DNA from: Aspergillus flavus
Lineage: Eukaryota > Ascomycota > Eurotiomycetes > Eurotiales > Aspergillaceae
Direction: 5' to 3'
NCBI RefSeq assembly: GCF_009017415.1
Contig: NC_092403.1
Coordinates: forward strand, 1,922,001 to 1,986,000
DNA: 64,000 bases
How positions within the stretch are numbered: the stretch's first letter is position 1; each line of letters starts with the position of its first letter. A model generated the notes under the pieces. It worked only from the letters and a program-made list of their open reading frames with translations. It did not search any database and was not told the DNA's origin. Below, one piece after another: positions 37,301 to 52,579 of the stretch. Position numbers and translations under genes: made by a program.

Positions 37301-40300
37301 AGCAGAGTTTTGGCCTAGGGGAACCTGAGAAATTCTTGGCTTACACAGAGCAACGAGGAATGACAGCCTGTTAACAGATTTAATCATCCGAGAACTCCGT
37401 ATACCCACAGGTCAAGATCTCTCCGTCAGTGGAATGGCCGGGGAGCGTAGGCTATGGCCTCACCACACTACTGTAGCTTATACATTAGCTCCAACCCTAG
37501 TTGATTGGTATCTACTGTATAGTTCGGAGCTGGCCATGAGATCTTAGGACTAGGTGCCAAGAGAAGAAGCCACAGCATTAAACGATATTCTAATGCACGC
37601 ACATGTTAGGCACCATGTCCTCTCTAGCTACCCTATCAGGCCATTGAACATCTGGGTCGCTTCCAGGGTCTAACACGCGAGACCAAAAACAGCTAGCACC
37701 TCAATTTCAGTATTTACTTTCCCAGCTCTTTCTGACCTACAGCCTCTCACGATGGGGGCCAAATCGATAGGCTGAGGCTGTGATTGGGCAAGACTAAAGA
37801 TGTATGTCTCAGACTAAGCCGACGAGGCCGGATCAGCCGCGCCCTTAATTCGGCCATGGCCGCCTTAGTGAACCAAGGGACCACTCATGGCCGAAGCTGA
37901 TTTGCGAGTGACCACAGTCCAGTTATAAGTCGTAGTAAGTAGTACCATAGTAGGACTTCCGTAGTAGGTAGTTACCACCTGTGCCCCCTTCACATTCTTG
38001 CTTCTTTACAGCTTCTGTATCGACTCGTAGGTACTTTTACGAAATAACGCTCTCCACAGCCCGGGCTTCCTCATCGATAGGTATCTCTTTTTAAGCAAGG
38101 AACCCTGTGTGCTGGCTCTAGTGCTCAGAAAACGACAAGGCTTTGTCCATGATTAATTTCCTCCTACACTATCATGCTCCGTATGTTCAGGATTACCAGA
38201 AAGAAAGTTTATCAACTCTAGCATGCTTCTAGAACCCCTCCTGCCTTACTGAAGGGTGGCTTCTCTTCACTAGAACTTTATTCATGTGACCGCCCCTTCT
38301 TGCCACAGACTTTCTTGGTTTGAAACCACCGAGCTGCATGGGTCTCGCAAGTATCTCATGATAGGAAGCGACGGTGAGGTTGTGGCACCAAGTGGCGACC
38401 AAGTGGTGTTTCCTTTCGCTTCAAATTCTTTAGGGTGTATAAAGACCATTCATCATGGCTACTAACTAGTATAACTTCCATACATATGCGGACATGCTCG
38501 ATTGTGATGAGTGATAAACATGGACCGAAGTATTATTAGTAGAGCTCTCTATCTATTCAGGAGAGTCTGAGGCAAGCTAAACACTCGGCTTATATCACCA
38601 TCCTGTATGCCACGCTAAATCCGGATTTTGGTGGCAAATAGTTATGAACATTGCGTCAAGAGATGTGCAGTTCAGCGACAGATCGTTCCTAAGGGGTAAG
38701 AAAAAATAAGATTGTATGGTACATCAAGGCTCTTGGTTGACTATGGGGGGAGTTCTTCAAAGGCTCGTTTGAGATCCTTGACAACCGGTAAATAACGCAC
38801 CGTTGGGATGGTGGATTCTCTCGACACTTAGTGTCTAATGAAGTACACTGGATAGATACGGGCAACACCACTGCTGGGGGCACGGAGGGGCCTTACTTGT
38901 TAAGTATGTACACAGTAGTATGGGCTTGTACACCCAGCAACTCTGTATTATACTGTATTGCACAGCTTCTATCTCAGCTCCATCCTTGCCAGCACGACTA
39001 CAAGGAATTTGGTATAACTTGCTGTGTCGTCATCTTTGCCGTTCTTTCAGTATCGAGATCTGGTCCCTGAATATCCTGTATTGTGTGATTCAGCCCGTCC
39101 ATTGGGCCATTGACAAAGTCCGAGGCATGACCCTCTTTATTGCAGCATTGTAGCATTCCTCAATTCTTGAAGGGGAAAAGGAGAAAATACAATAAAATAA
39201 CGTTCAGGACCCTCTTCTCCTGTTCTCTCTCTTTTTTCCTTCATTCTTTTCTCACTTTCTTCGTTCCCAAAAAATAAAATAATAAGAATAGAATTGGATC
39301 TATAAAAATAGATTTCAGAAAAAAATACATAACGACGTGTAGAACACAAGTAATTATCATTAGATATTCTTTTTTTATTTTGATTTCTAAGAGAACCAAA
39401 GAAGAGGAAGAGGGAATAACACTACGGAGTAGTGGTGATCCACTTGTCCCGTACTATCGCAAATCCGCAAACGGTCCATGCCTACGGTCTTGAGCACCCG
39501 ACATTGGCCAGTGACTTGACTCCGCATCACCTAAATTAAACTAACCCACCGTAGAATTAGTGGCTCGGTAGAAAGTATGTCCACGGGCTAGACTCGCACC
39601 AGTCGGCTTGAACGGACTCAAATTAGGCTCCGAGGCCCTGAAAACAATCGCTCATCGTTTTAGGACAGAACCACCTCGTCAATGAAAGTAGGAAGGAATA
39701 ATTGTTTGCCTCAAACCGTATGAAAAAAGTGAGTCCTTGACTATGGATCTCCATGAAACATGGTTGTTCCTCATGTCTGATGCTATATCTACCTGTACTA
39801 TAATTCTTCATGTTGATAACGTCTATAGTAGCCCTTTGAAAATTAGGTAAGGCAAAAGAGTATCTGTCGCTATCAGGATCATCGCAAAACTGTCAATCGG
39901 TCAACCCGGCTCTAGACGTTCAGTAATTGGTCGTCGGATCTTGGCGCCTTTTACTTCCGAGGTCAAATTCTAAGTTATCAGGAATACTTTTGCTAAGAGA
40001 AACTTTTGTTTATTTTATTATTATCATCTTTCAAGGGTAAAGAAATAAATAAGAAATAAAAAGATAGGGAAAAAAGACCCTCTAATTAACTCGCTCTCCA
40101 CCTACTAATCAGGGCCCCCATTCGTGTTCCTGCGCCAATACCAGACAGCGCGTGGATCATCCGAAATCCGATCTGCTTCGCTCTCTAGGCACCCATCAAA
40201 CTCCATCGCAAAATTCCCTTGTATCCCTTGGACTGCCGAAACCTGGGCTTGAAACAACCATTGGACATGTGCTCGTATATGAGGACCCATCGTACCATCC

Positions 40301-40586
40301 TTCTAGCACTGAAACAAATCTCCGAAGAGCATGGGATCTTCCAAAATATATAGAGTTAATTAGATAAACATATACTAAAAAGTAATAGTTCCCAAAAGCT
40401 ACAGGATGGTGGAAACCTAAGAAAGCTTCTAGTAACAGAAACCAGTACATAGTGGATATCATGTGGCCTCAAACTGCCTCAAACTGCCCAAACAATAAGA
40501 AAAGTGGAAGTCAGGGGGGGGAAAGACAGAAGAAGAACGTAAAAAAAACAGAAGATAACGAGAGACGTATCGAAATGGGGAATATT
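34361..40586. other. Long gene-poor region (6.2 kb) upstream of the Ndt80-like gene
   Basis: I find no complete gene. Contents: an AGTAGT microsatellite at 34615-34645, A-rich runs at 34824-34850, AAAAG-type repeats on both strands (35230-35330, 36000-36055, 36895-36945), degenerate GTAGTA repeats at 37928-37975, and TACGGAGTA at 39423-39431. One possible coding exon or gene remnant is at 35743-35905. The part next to 34360 must hold the promoter and possibly a long 5' leader of the regulator. Between 37000 and 40500 the frames are short and without family resemblance. No tRNA was recognised. Confidence 0.5.
35743..35905 (+). pseudogene. Isolated exon-like segment, possible gene remnant
   Basis: A frame of about 53 codons reads STFAAINFIDHEPQELNVPV, then VTVLGSILVNHGRRKAWYLS, then KDYPSLAVKDLPD and a stop. 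It is preceded by TTTCATAG, a plausible splice acceptor. Its balanced protein-like composition contrasts with the low-complexity DNA on both sides. I could not find a convincing upstream exon with a start codon, nor a family. It may be the last exon of a small unrecognised gene or a decayed gene end. Confidence 0.3.
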
Positions 40587-43500
40587 CTAAGACGCGGTCA
40601 TCATTGTCCAGGTCGCAGCGTCACAGTTAACTTCCTCAAAGCTGTGTAGCGTACTAAAGCCCATTATTCCGGATAGACTGTCAAAATTGCTGTCACCGTC
40701 AACCTGTTACAAGTGTCAGTATAAAGGCTACCAAATGGTTTAGAAGAGGCGCTATACTTACGCAATCCATAATGACGCTATCAGCACCCTGTTTACGGTG
40801 TTGTTTGATTCCCATGAAAATCAGTCCCTGCATTACTGTGGCATACTCACCCACAGAGGGTGATATAACTGGGGAAGAAATACCCCCCGTGGACGAATGC
40901 ATGGCTTTCAGGGCAGGCATATGCTCTGCCAACGTGGCTCGTCCGTTGTAAGTGACCACGCTACCTAGGATTGCCCCATCACCAGGCCGCGTAGCCCGGA
41001 TAATCCCGCAATTGGGCGCTCCTCCAAGGGCTACTTTATAGATGTCTATGACGCCTTGTCTAGAGTTAGTTTTAATGTGGTCAAGGATTGTGTCCGCATA
41101 ATCCCATCCATATACGAGGTCGTAGACCACATCCGCATTCTGCAGTCCTTGGATGAGTCCATTTGGCGGCTTCCAAGATGACAAGCTACGCAACACCACA
41201 CTACAAACGGGCCGCGAGAGGGCTGTGTTCCAGCCTAAATTTGCAAACCATTGCCGCAGCCTCTTTCTCTCAACAGGGTTTGCAGACGGAATACCTAGGT
41301 ATATCCCGGGCAAGCGAGAGCCGAGCTGGAACCTCTTGACCCCTTTTCGCTGGACGAGTGTTCGAATAGCGCGGTTGTGGAGGGAAGCCCCAATTGATAG
41401 CTTCCGTCGTGCCGGGTCGACAATCAAGGCCCCAATGACGCCGGTGCCTGTTGATCGAAAGAAGTATGTCGAGCAGAACCCGTACAGGGCTTGGGTGCTG
41501 CTGTTTCGTACAACAAAATGTGCTTCATCAATTTCCTCTCTCCGCAGAAGGAAGCTGCAAGATGTCACACCCAGCAGCTCCGAGCGTTGCGTCTGAGTAC
41601 AGTCCTCTCTCACCGCATCTAAGAGGGAATCCAAAGCATGTGAGTCCCGTTCTTCGTTCCAATTCTCCACCAGCCAGTGCTGTCTTGCTTGGTGGAGCTT
41701 CTGGCTGCGATTAATGGATCCCGGCAATGAGCCCATGGGGATTATCTCCCCGTAAAGAATCTTAACCAGTGCCTCTAGAGCCGTTTCCGTAAAATCATAG
41801 GTGCAAATATAAGTCCCGATCGAGGGATCCATTGCGAAATCGTATGGTGAGCTGGCAGCAATAACGACCACGGGCTTCTCACGAGATTCACCGGACGGCG
41901 TGAACTGTGACCGACAAATCATAGATACATGCTTGGTAAAGCCATATTGGTATTGGTTTCTGTTAGCATCTGCAGTGACTACGATAACTGCGCTGGCCCG
42001 GTCTATCAAGTTTTCGTGGATCGGGCGGACGCCATTGGCTGTGTAGGAGGTATGCAAAACACGCCCATTTCTTTGCCGTGATAGTGACCTCCCTAGTTCC
42101 CTGAAGACACTCTCACCACTCAACACAGAGGAAGTCCGGTCCCAGGTCATGGGCTCAATAGATAAATTCGGGTGCTCAGTGACTGAACGAGACACTGCAG
42201 AAGCGGGTAATGGCTTGACCAATGGGGTCAGAAGCAGCAATTCCTCACTGGGCTCAATAATGTTGGACAGGGGTAAAAGAGTTTTCTTATCTCGAACGAC
42301 AGTGATAGAGCTGTTGTACGCTCTCGTAGAGAGAGTGGTATGGGAAGGTTGCATCTGGGTGAGTGAGGAAAGACCCGGAGGATTGAGAGCCTGTTCCCAG
42401 GAGGTGCATTTCGCCTTCAAGCTCAAAACTCTGCGTAATGACTGTTCTATACGAGCTCTGCCAATGATACCGTTCTCCACGCCAAGTTTTAACCCGGTGA
42501 TCGCCTCCTGCTGCACCGGGAATGACCTGCAGAGAAGAATGATGTCGCAGCCCGCCTTCTTTGCCATGACTGTCCCACCACCCACCCCGATATTATGAGT
42601 GAGAGCTTCCATCTCCAGGCATTCTGAAACTACCACACCGTCAAATTTCATCTTCTTGCGCAACAGATCATCGACAACCTGCTCACTCAGGCAAGCATGC
42701 ATCACGTGAAACCCAGCAGACGACATGGAGACACCTCCCACCATCATGGAATCAATTCCATGGAGTATGGCATTTCGAAATGGAACTAGTGCGCTCAAGC
42801 TGAGTTGTTCTAGCGACTCGGTGATGATAGGGACGTCTGACTGGGATCCAAGAAATTCAAGGTTACCATATGATGGGAAATGTTTGCCACATGTCACCAA
42901 CCCTGCTTCCTTATACCCTTTCATGAATTCTACTCCGTATTGCGATACCTCTTGGGGATCATCGCCCGTGGTACGAACCCCCAAGGGTTGGCTTCGCACA
43001 TTGGTCAAGACATCTAACACGGGGCCCAGAATCCAGTTAATTCCTACAGCCTTCAGTTCCTGGGCAGTTGCAACAGCGACATCATGGGCGAGAGCTTTCG
43101 AGCCCGTCGCAGCGATACCCATTGCGCTGGGAAATTGTCGGATGTATATTTCATCGTAGAGACTGTTCACACCTCCATTTTCCTGGTCCAAGGCGATGAG
43201 TAATGGCACCGGATGACCGGCATCCCGAGCGATTGTCTGGAGTTCGAGGACTAGTCGCGTGGCATCTTCTGCAGCTAGAAGTAAATTAGTGGTTATCGTG
43301 TATGTGATGCGGCCGTAGGACGGTAAGATAGACACTAGAGAAAAATGAACGGTGAGAGAGGAAGGCAGAGATACATTTCAAATTCTTGGCAGTCAGTAGG
43401 ATTGAGCCCAGGTGATAATTCTCAATGAGAGAGCGAATCTGAGGATCAACGGACGTTCCATCAAAGCCCATCATAAAGAGCTGCCCCATCTGCCTGTCAG

Positions 43501-43860
43501 GAAAGCCATTGTACTCAAATCGTTAGCGAGGATCATTTGTCCGGTGAAAGGAAATTGAGTTCAATGTAGCAGATAAAGAATCAAACTCTAGCAAAACAGA
43601 GACGAAAGAAAAAGGAGAAGGAACAATAAAAAATAAAAAAACAAATAATAAAAAAAAAAAAAACAAGAGGGAAAAGAAAAGAAAAAGGGAAAAAAGACAA
43701 GGACGGACTGCAAAGGCAAAAGGTGAATAGCTGCAAGTCGCGACCACTCCGCAAGCGGTGGTGCACAGTCCACGATGGAGAACCGCGTGCCAGACGGAAT
43801 TGCTGCATACCTGTCTAGATCATCCCAGCCAGGGGGCAGCATGTCCTCTCTTGGGGCCAT
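40587..43860 (-). CDS. GH3 beta-N-acetylglucosaminidase-like protein with C-terminal GNAT-like region
   Basis: Four exons on the minus strand, 43860-43811, 43493-43375, 43274-40762 and 40703-40587, give 932 residues. Residues about 18-350 form a GH3 barrel: GQLFMMGFDGTSVDPQIRSL, LIALDQENGGVNSL, NWILGPVLDVLTN, GKHFPSYGNLEFLG and GVVVSECLEMEAL. Residues about 350-560 resemble the GH3 second domain. From about 590 to the end the sequence looks like acetyltransferase (GNAT) modules (VIGALIVDPARRKLSIGASL; AILGSVVTYNGRATLAEHMP; EYATVMQGLIFMGIKQHRKQ). The usual NagZ nucleophile Asp is Glu274 here, and the Asp-x-His dyad loop is not seen. No signal peptide, so it is probably cytosolic. It is divergent to glucosamine-6-phosphate deaminase, supporting a role in GlcNAc or muropeptide-like sugar use. 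The first intron is long (317 bases, with A-runs). Confidence 0.87.
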
Positions 43861-45494
43861 GAGGGCCCTGAATAAGGAATGCCAGCTTAGTATCTAACAC
43901 AACGAAATGGGCAAAAGTGATATGGCCCACACAGTGACCATCGGATTCAAAGATCGATATCGGGTGGGCAAAAGATTAGGTTGGGACACACGCCGCAAAC
44001 GATGTCGGAGAATACGGCAAGGGCTAAAACCGGTAGTTGGATACTACAAATCAGCTCATCCGAGCATGACCAGGGGCAAAGGACTGGACTGTGCAAGGCT
44101 GCAAGCTATGAACAGCAACTTCAAAGGGTGGTGGTCAGTGCTTGACGAATGATAATGCATGGAAGGTGTGGGGTCGAGAAGGAGAAAGATCTCAAGCAAG
44201 AACAGTATAGTATCAAAGGGGTACTGGATTTGGTAGAAAAAATTTGGACTTTTGTTCCAGGAGAGTAGCTATTGGTGCAATGACCATACTGACACTCCCA
44301 GAAAATAATTTTTCCCCTCACAATACTCGGAGTACTCCTAGGTTGTTACATCCTTGGCAGTAATGGATCCCGAAATCCGTTGAGGGCGTTGATACTGAAG
44401 GAAAGCCCGATGGGTTCACCTGGTTAGATCACGTGTAGATTTTGTCTTCCTTGATACCGGTAATTCTTGTCGAACCATACCAGACTGTCATAACAGCTTT
44501 AATTACTAGTCAATACGTGTGTATTATCCTAAGATTACACAAAAATCCCGCTTACCCAGAGAGTCCCGTCAATCGATACGACGCCACAGCAGATAAGAGA
44601 GGGTTGCATGGGGGCTCCGATCCCTTCCCCCGGTTTCCCGATCCTACCGAATGCAACGGCACTGTCAAGCAATTCGGACTGTGATTTGCCATTCCACTCT
44701 AGGCTTAGCGGCTCCGTGCAGCTTCAGTTGATATCTGTACTATGCCACCCCCTCGTGCAACATTACGTCGAATCTTCGCTGTTTCCTGGGTAGCTAGGGT
44801 ACGACCCATGACAAAAGCTGTTCATTTCCTGACGCGGATACTACTGGTTGATTGGATACTCTACCATAGCCAGTGGGAAGTGTATGCGTCATCAGTTCAC
44901 TGCAACGATGCTACTCTTTCCTCAGCAACAATGGTATTGAACATGCAGGAAGGCGAAGAGATGGGGTCTTAGTTCCTGGCAGAGTATGATACCCCGTTGT
45001 ATATCGTTGTCTATTATTCATTTGGAGGTACTGTATGTGGATTACTATTACTCTTTCCGGCACGGGCCTCCAGTTGCTTTGTGGTGGAAGAGGCATGGGT
45101 CAAGTAACATTCATTACTCATGGTTAGAGGAGGGGAATGAAAATCAAACTGTGATAACAACAGTGGAAAAGGCAGTATCATGCCGTCACACTCCACAGTC
45201 GATCCTAGGGCCTGACAGGTAACTGTAACGGGCTCATTAGTGGATGGGGCAGATGGCCACCTCGACTTTCTCCCATATTACTTGCCTCCTTGTCCCACAA
45301 TCCTCTTCTCTTCTTGCAGTTCATAATTCCTTCTGCTCCAAGATCTCTTTGGTTTTCTTTTCCGTACCAAGCATCTTTGACTGCCTGGCATATATATCCT
45401 TCATCCTTAACTTCAAAAAAGAAAAAGTCCCAGGTTTATCCGAAGACTCTCAGCTCTGCCGCACTGCGTTATCGGTGACGTAGTCTTGTTCATC
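43861..45494. promoter_or_regulatory. Divergent upstream region GH3-GNAT / GlcN6P deaminase (1.6 kb)
   Basis: Shared regulatory space of two genes of presumed amino-sugar use. A frame of 81 codons at 43907-44152 has no support. The sequence contains TACTCGGAGTACTCC at about 44325-44340, related to the recurrent motif, and a GATCACGTGTAG element with CACGTG at about 44427-44438. ACACAAAAA at about 44536-44544 partly matches the Ndt80-type MSE core (CRCAAAW). A link to the Ndt80-like regulator is inference. Confidence 0.45.
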
Positions 45495-46776
45495 ATGTAT
45501 GGCAGTATCTGTTGTCCCTTAAGCTGGGTTGAACTAGGCTCAAAGCTAACCACGTTCCTTCTATGTACTCAGGAGAGTGATCATCAGAGAAACCGCCTTG
45601 GAGGCTTCAGAGTATATCGCCGATTATATCATCAGTATGTCGTTGCCTCAGTTGGAATGCTTGGGTTTTTTCTAACTCCACACCCTCACAGGTCGTATCA
45701 AAGCCTTTAAGCCCACAGAGGATCAACCTTTTGTTCTTGGCCTTCCGACGGGTAGTAGTCCCGAAGTTATCTACAAGACCCTCGTGCAACGTCACAGAGC
45801 AGGAGAGATTTCCTTTAGGAATGTCGTGACCTTCAATATGGTAGGTTCCTTTCATATTTGCTAAAATCATACCCTCTATCAATGAAATCAAGTCGTGTGC
45901 TAAACATCGCAGGATGAATATGTCGGGCTACCCCGCGACCACCCTCAATCATACCACAGCTTCATGTATAAACATTTCTTCTCCCATATTGACATCTCGC
46001 CCCAGAATATCAATATCCTTGATGGGAACGCCTCTGACCTCGCTGCTGAATGCGCCTCTTTTGAGGCAAAGATCGCCCGCTGCGGCGGTATCGAGCTCTT
46101 CCTGGGTGGTGTTGGCCCTGACGGACACATCGCATTCAACGAGCCAGGATCATCCCTCAGCAGTCGCACCCGAGTTAAGACCCTGGCTTACGACACGATT
46201 CTGGCAAACTCTCGGTTCTTTGGCGGAGACGTGGACAAGGTACCCCGAATGTCCTTGACCGTTGGTATCCAAACTATCATGGAAGCTCGGGAGGTTGTTA
46301 TTGTGGCCACTGGCGCTCACAAGGCACTGGCGGTGGAAAAGGGCCTCGAAGGTGGTGTCAATCATATGTGGACCCTTTCAGCCCTCCAGTTGCATCAGCA
46401 TCCGCTGATCGTATGTGATCGTGATGCGACACTGGAACTCAAAGTCAAGACAGTCCGCTATTTTGAGGCGATTGAACAATCCGGTACTGATGCGCGTACT
46501 CAAGGGCCGCCTCTTGTTTACCGGCCGAGGACCTATGTTCCTGCTCCTATGGGGGCGAGCAAAACGAATCAGCAACCCACCCCAGCGTCAACACCGCCAA
46601 GGGTTCCCAAGGACCTGAGAATCAATACTCAGCTCAACCAGACGTTAGATGACGAGGAGTTGACGCCTGATAGCATGTCTTCCCGAATGGTCGACTCAGC
46701 CATCAGTGGACTCGACTCGACCTTGAAGGGGGATCTGATGTTCGATCGCATGGGCACTCGAGTTATCTCTCACTGA
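45495..46776 (+). CDS. Glucosamine-6-phosphate deaminase/isomerase
   Basis: Converts glucosamine-6-phosphate to fructose-6-phosphate and ammonia, the last step of GlcNAc catabolism (nagB of bacteria, dam1 in Trichoderma). Exons 45495-45496, 45573-45634, 45692-45840 and 45913-46776 give 358 residues. The family start M-R-V-I-I-R-E needs an ATG split by an intron: AT at 45495-45496, then GTATGG...CTCAG with a CTAAC branch site, then G at 45573. Motifs: [39 protein letters not shown] (active-site Asp), [20 protein letters not shown] (His/Glu relay), [20 protein letters not shown]. Residues after about 275 form a Pro/Ser/Thr-rich extension of about 80 residues not found in bacterial NagB. Same cluster as the deacetylase. 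Confidence 0.9.
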
Positions 46777-47287
46777 CCAAACACGGCACGGACCCACGGT
46801 CTTATAAGACGTGCACTGATGGCTGGGCGAAAGCGTTGCGAGCTGGTACGCTGCTCTCGACAAAGCACGTGTGCCATAAGTAAATTTGCCGGTAAAGCAC
46901 TATCTTGTCTCATTTGTTTGGAGTAGGGTACAGTTTTTGATTTGATAGCCTGGATGGACCTACCGGGAAACTTGGTTCTTGATTTATTTTTTATTTGTTA
47001 TTTTTTATTCTCTGCTTTTTCTTTACCAATATTCATAGACGGTCTGGTTCTAGGTGTTTCTATCCTTACTTAACGAACTTTTTCATGAAGAATAGATTAG
47101 ACAATATTGTGATGAGTTTGTGCTTGTATAAAACTTTGTAACAATTTTGTCATTGATGTCGTAAAGTGTGCTTTGCATTTATGGTTCATTTGTCGAGTCA
47201 TTTATATACCACGGGGCGCTTCGAAAAGTAATAGACATAAGTGATGACCCCAACTATTTTTGAAACATCTATGGGCCAGTCATTGGC
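46777..47287. other. Convergent intergenic region deaminase / BADH
   Basis: 511 bases between stop codons, AT-rich (TTTATTTTTTATTTGTTATTT at about 46983-47003). Probable 3' UTRs; no gene. Confidence 0.5.
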
Positions 47288-48874
47288 CTAGAGCTTAGCA
47301 AATACAGTTGCGACAGCACCGTTCATGTCGACAAGGGTGCTCTTGTTCTTCACCCAAGCTTCAATACCCCTACGGCCGTTCTCAACGCCAAGACCACTCT
47401 TCTTCCATCCACCCACAGCCATTTCGGCCGGGCTTTCTCCCCAGGTATTCACCCATGTGATACCCGCCTGGAGTTGGTCGATAATGCGATGGGCCAAGTT
47501 GACGTCTTTGGTGAAGACACCTGCTGCTAGACCAAGCTCGGTAGTGTTGGCCCGTCGGACAGCTTCTTCAATGGTCTCGTAGTACAAAATCGACATTACT
47601 GGGCCAAATATCTCTTCCTTGACAATAAGCATGTCATCCTTGCAATCAGTGAAAATTGTGGGCCGGACCCAGAATCCGTTCTCTAACTCCTTTGAAACTT
47701 GAGGCTTGCCAAGCCCGCCATAAAGGAGGGTGGCCTTGTCCGTCTCAATACCATGACGAATATAGGAAATCACCTTCTCAAGATGGATGGCGGAGCTCAA
47801 GGGACCGAAGTTGGTAGCTTCATCAAACAAGGGGCCGGGGCGAATGTACTGCATCTTTTCGAGCAGGCGGTTCTCAAAAGCTGCCTTCATGCTAGAAGGC
47901 ACAAACACGCGGGTGCCATTGGTACAGACCTGACCGGTACTATAGAAGTTGGCCATCATAGCTCCATCGACGGCGTTTTCAAGCTCTGCATCAGGGAGGA
48001 TAACCAGAGGGCTTTTCCCTCCAAGTTCCATGGTAACGTATTTCATGTTGCCAGCGGCGGAACCGGCGACCTTCATTCCAGTGGCCACCTGGCCAGTGAA
48101 GGAAACCTTGGCAATTGTAGGGTGGGAGGTCAAGTAAGCACCAACATCACCGGCGCCATAAACAATGTTGAACACACCATCAGGAAGTCCAGCTTCCTTG
48201 TAAATCTCTGCCAGAGTCTGCGCATGAAGCGGTGTGAACTCACTGGGCTTGTAGACCATGGTGTTTCCAGCAGCAATACAAGGGGCAGATTTCCAGAGCG
48301 CACTGTTTCAGTTAGTCACGATTCAAATTGTGGCGCGGGTAAAAGTTGCGCTGGCAATACCCAATTGGATGTCATACATTTGGATAGGATAATTCCATGC
48401 ACCGATTCCTGCGCAGACTCCCAAAGGAGCCTTCTTAGTGAATACCCAAGCGTCTTCTCTCAGCTGAGTGGTCTCCCCGTTCAGACCACCCCCCCCAACA
48501 AGGTTCGCATAGTACTCTAGAACATCGGCACCTGTGACAACATCCACTGTACTGGTCTCTGTGAAAGCCTTCCCGGAATCTAAAGATTCGACCCGAGCGA
48601 TTTCGTCATTTCGTTCACGGAGTATGAGAGACGCCTTCTGGAGGATACGTGCGCGAGCAATAGGAGGGGTTTGTGACCAGGAGGGAAATGCCCGGTCAGC
48701 AGCAGCTATAGCTGCATCAATATCAGAATGAGAGGCAACTTGAATTTCGGCAAGCGGGGTGGCGTCGGAGGGATTGACGGATTGAAAAGTCTTGCCGGAC
48801 GAGGCAGACTGAACTTTGCCGTCATAGAAGAGTTGGCGTGGGGGGAGAGGAAGGTAGGACATTGTATGCGCCAT
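47288..48874 (-). CDS. Betaine-aldehyde dehydrogenase
   Basis: NAD(P)-dependent aldehyde dehydrogenase that would oxidise betaine aldehyde to glycine betaine, completing the pathway started by the neighbouring choline oxidase. Two exons on the minus strand, 48874-48378 and 48302-47288, give 503 residues. The join restores [22 protein letters not shown] second in-frame ATG at 48862 ([15 protein letters not shown]) may be the real start. ALDH motifs: [16 protein letters not shown] (cofactor site), [13 protein letters not shown] with the general-base Glu near residue 258, [13 protein letters not shown] with the catalytic Cys near 292, and [14 protein letters not shown]. No targeting peptide, so it should be cytosolic. 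The divergent arrangement with choline oxidase strongly supports betaine aldehyde as the substrate over other aldehydes. Confidence 0.9.
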
Positions 48875-51810
<2,936 letters not shown>

Positions 51811-52579
51811 ACGCTTCACGCTTCTTTTTGTCCTTAACCGAGATACCTCGCTGTTTGCGAAGGCGAGTATGTAGGAAGGGGGGTTATATGAGCGGCATTG
51901 AATTTATTCAGATGTCGCACGATTGATGACTTATGTCCACAACATCAAACTGAGAAGACGAAAGACGCAAAAAAGAAGGGGTTGGGTTCTGCATCGCCAC
52001 ATATTGCACTGTTGGCATGTAGAGATGTGCTTAAATGGATAAGGTAATTGTATTGCCTATCCATATCTTGTATCCCTGTACTTGTTCCTATGGTTTTTGA
52101 GCGATCCCATTGTTAGCCCCTGTATGTAGCGCCATCATACTCCAAGATAAAATATATAAAAGATTTCAAACTGAGTGTCCGTCTACATAATCGCTTAATT
52201 GGTAGTAAGAGCATGTCGAAGTTTAAAAGACAAAGACTCACATGATAAAGTGGTCACCACTGGTACCGGTTATTCTCCAATCTGTATTTTGTTTCGTCTA
52301 GATTGTATGAAGGCTTCTATAGTCTTGGTTCTATCGTGAATTGCTCCCCAAAGTACAAGAATGACGGCTACAAGGTATAAATGAAAGTAATGAACGACAC
52401 CAAAAAAAAAACACAGATCATCACGCTGTTCGATAGCCCTCAAAACAAAGAGACACTCGAAAATAGGAGGTAGCCATAGAAGAAGAATAGGATAAGTATG
52501 GTAATCCAACGGGCAATTAGGAGGGATAGCATAATCACAAGCTGGCATAGCATAGCATGTGTATAGGACTCTGAAAGTG
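51811..52579. other. Convergent intergenic region choline oxidase / GlcNAc6P deacetylase
   Basis: 769 bases between stop codons. A minus-strand frame of 115 codons (52270-52617) overlaps the deacetylase end, is hydrophobic and has no family resemblance, so I left it out. Probably 3' UTRs. Confidence 0.5.

Noticed and set aside
47699..48520. Plus-strand frame of 273 codons across betaine-aldehyde dehydrogenase
   Set aside because: Antisense shadow of a well-supported ALDH gene; it crosses the real intron and shows no recognisable domain.
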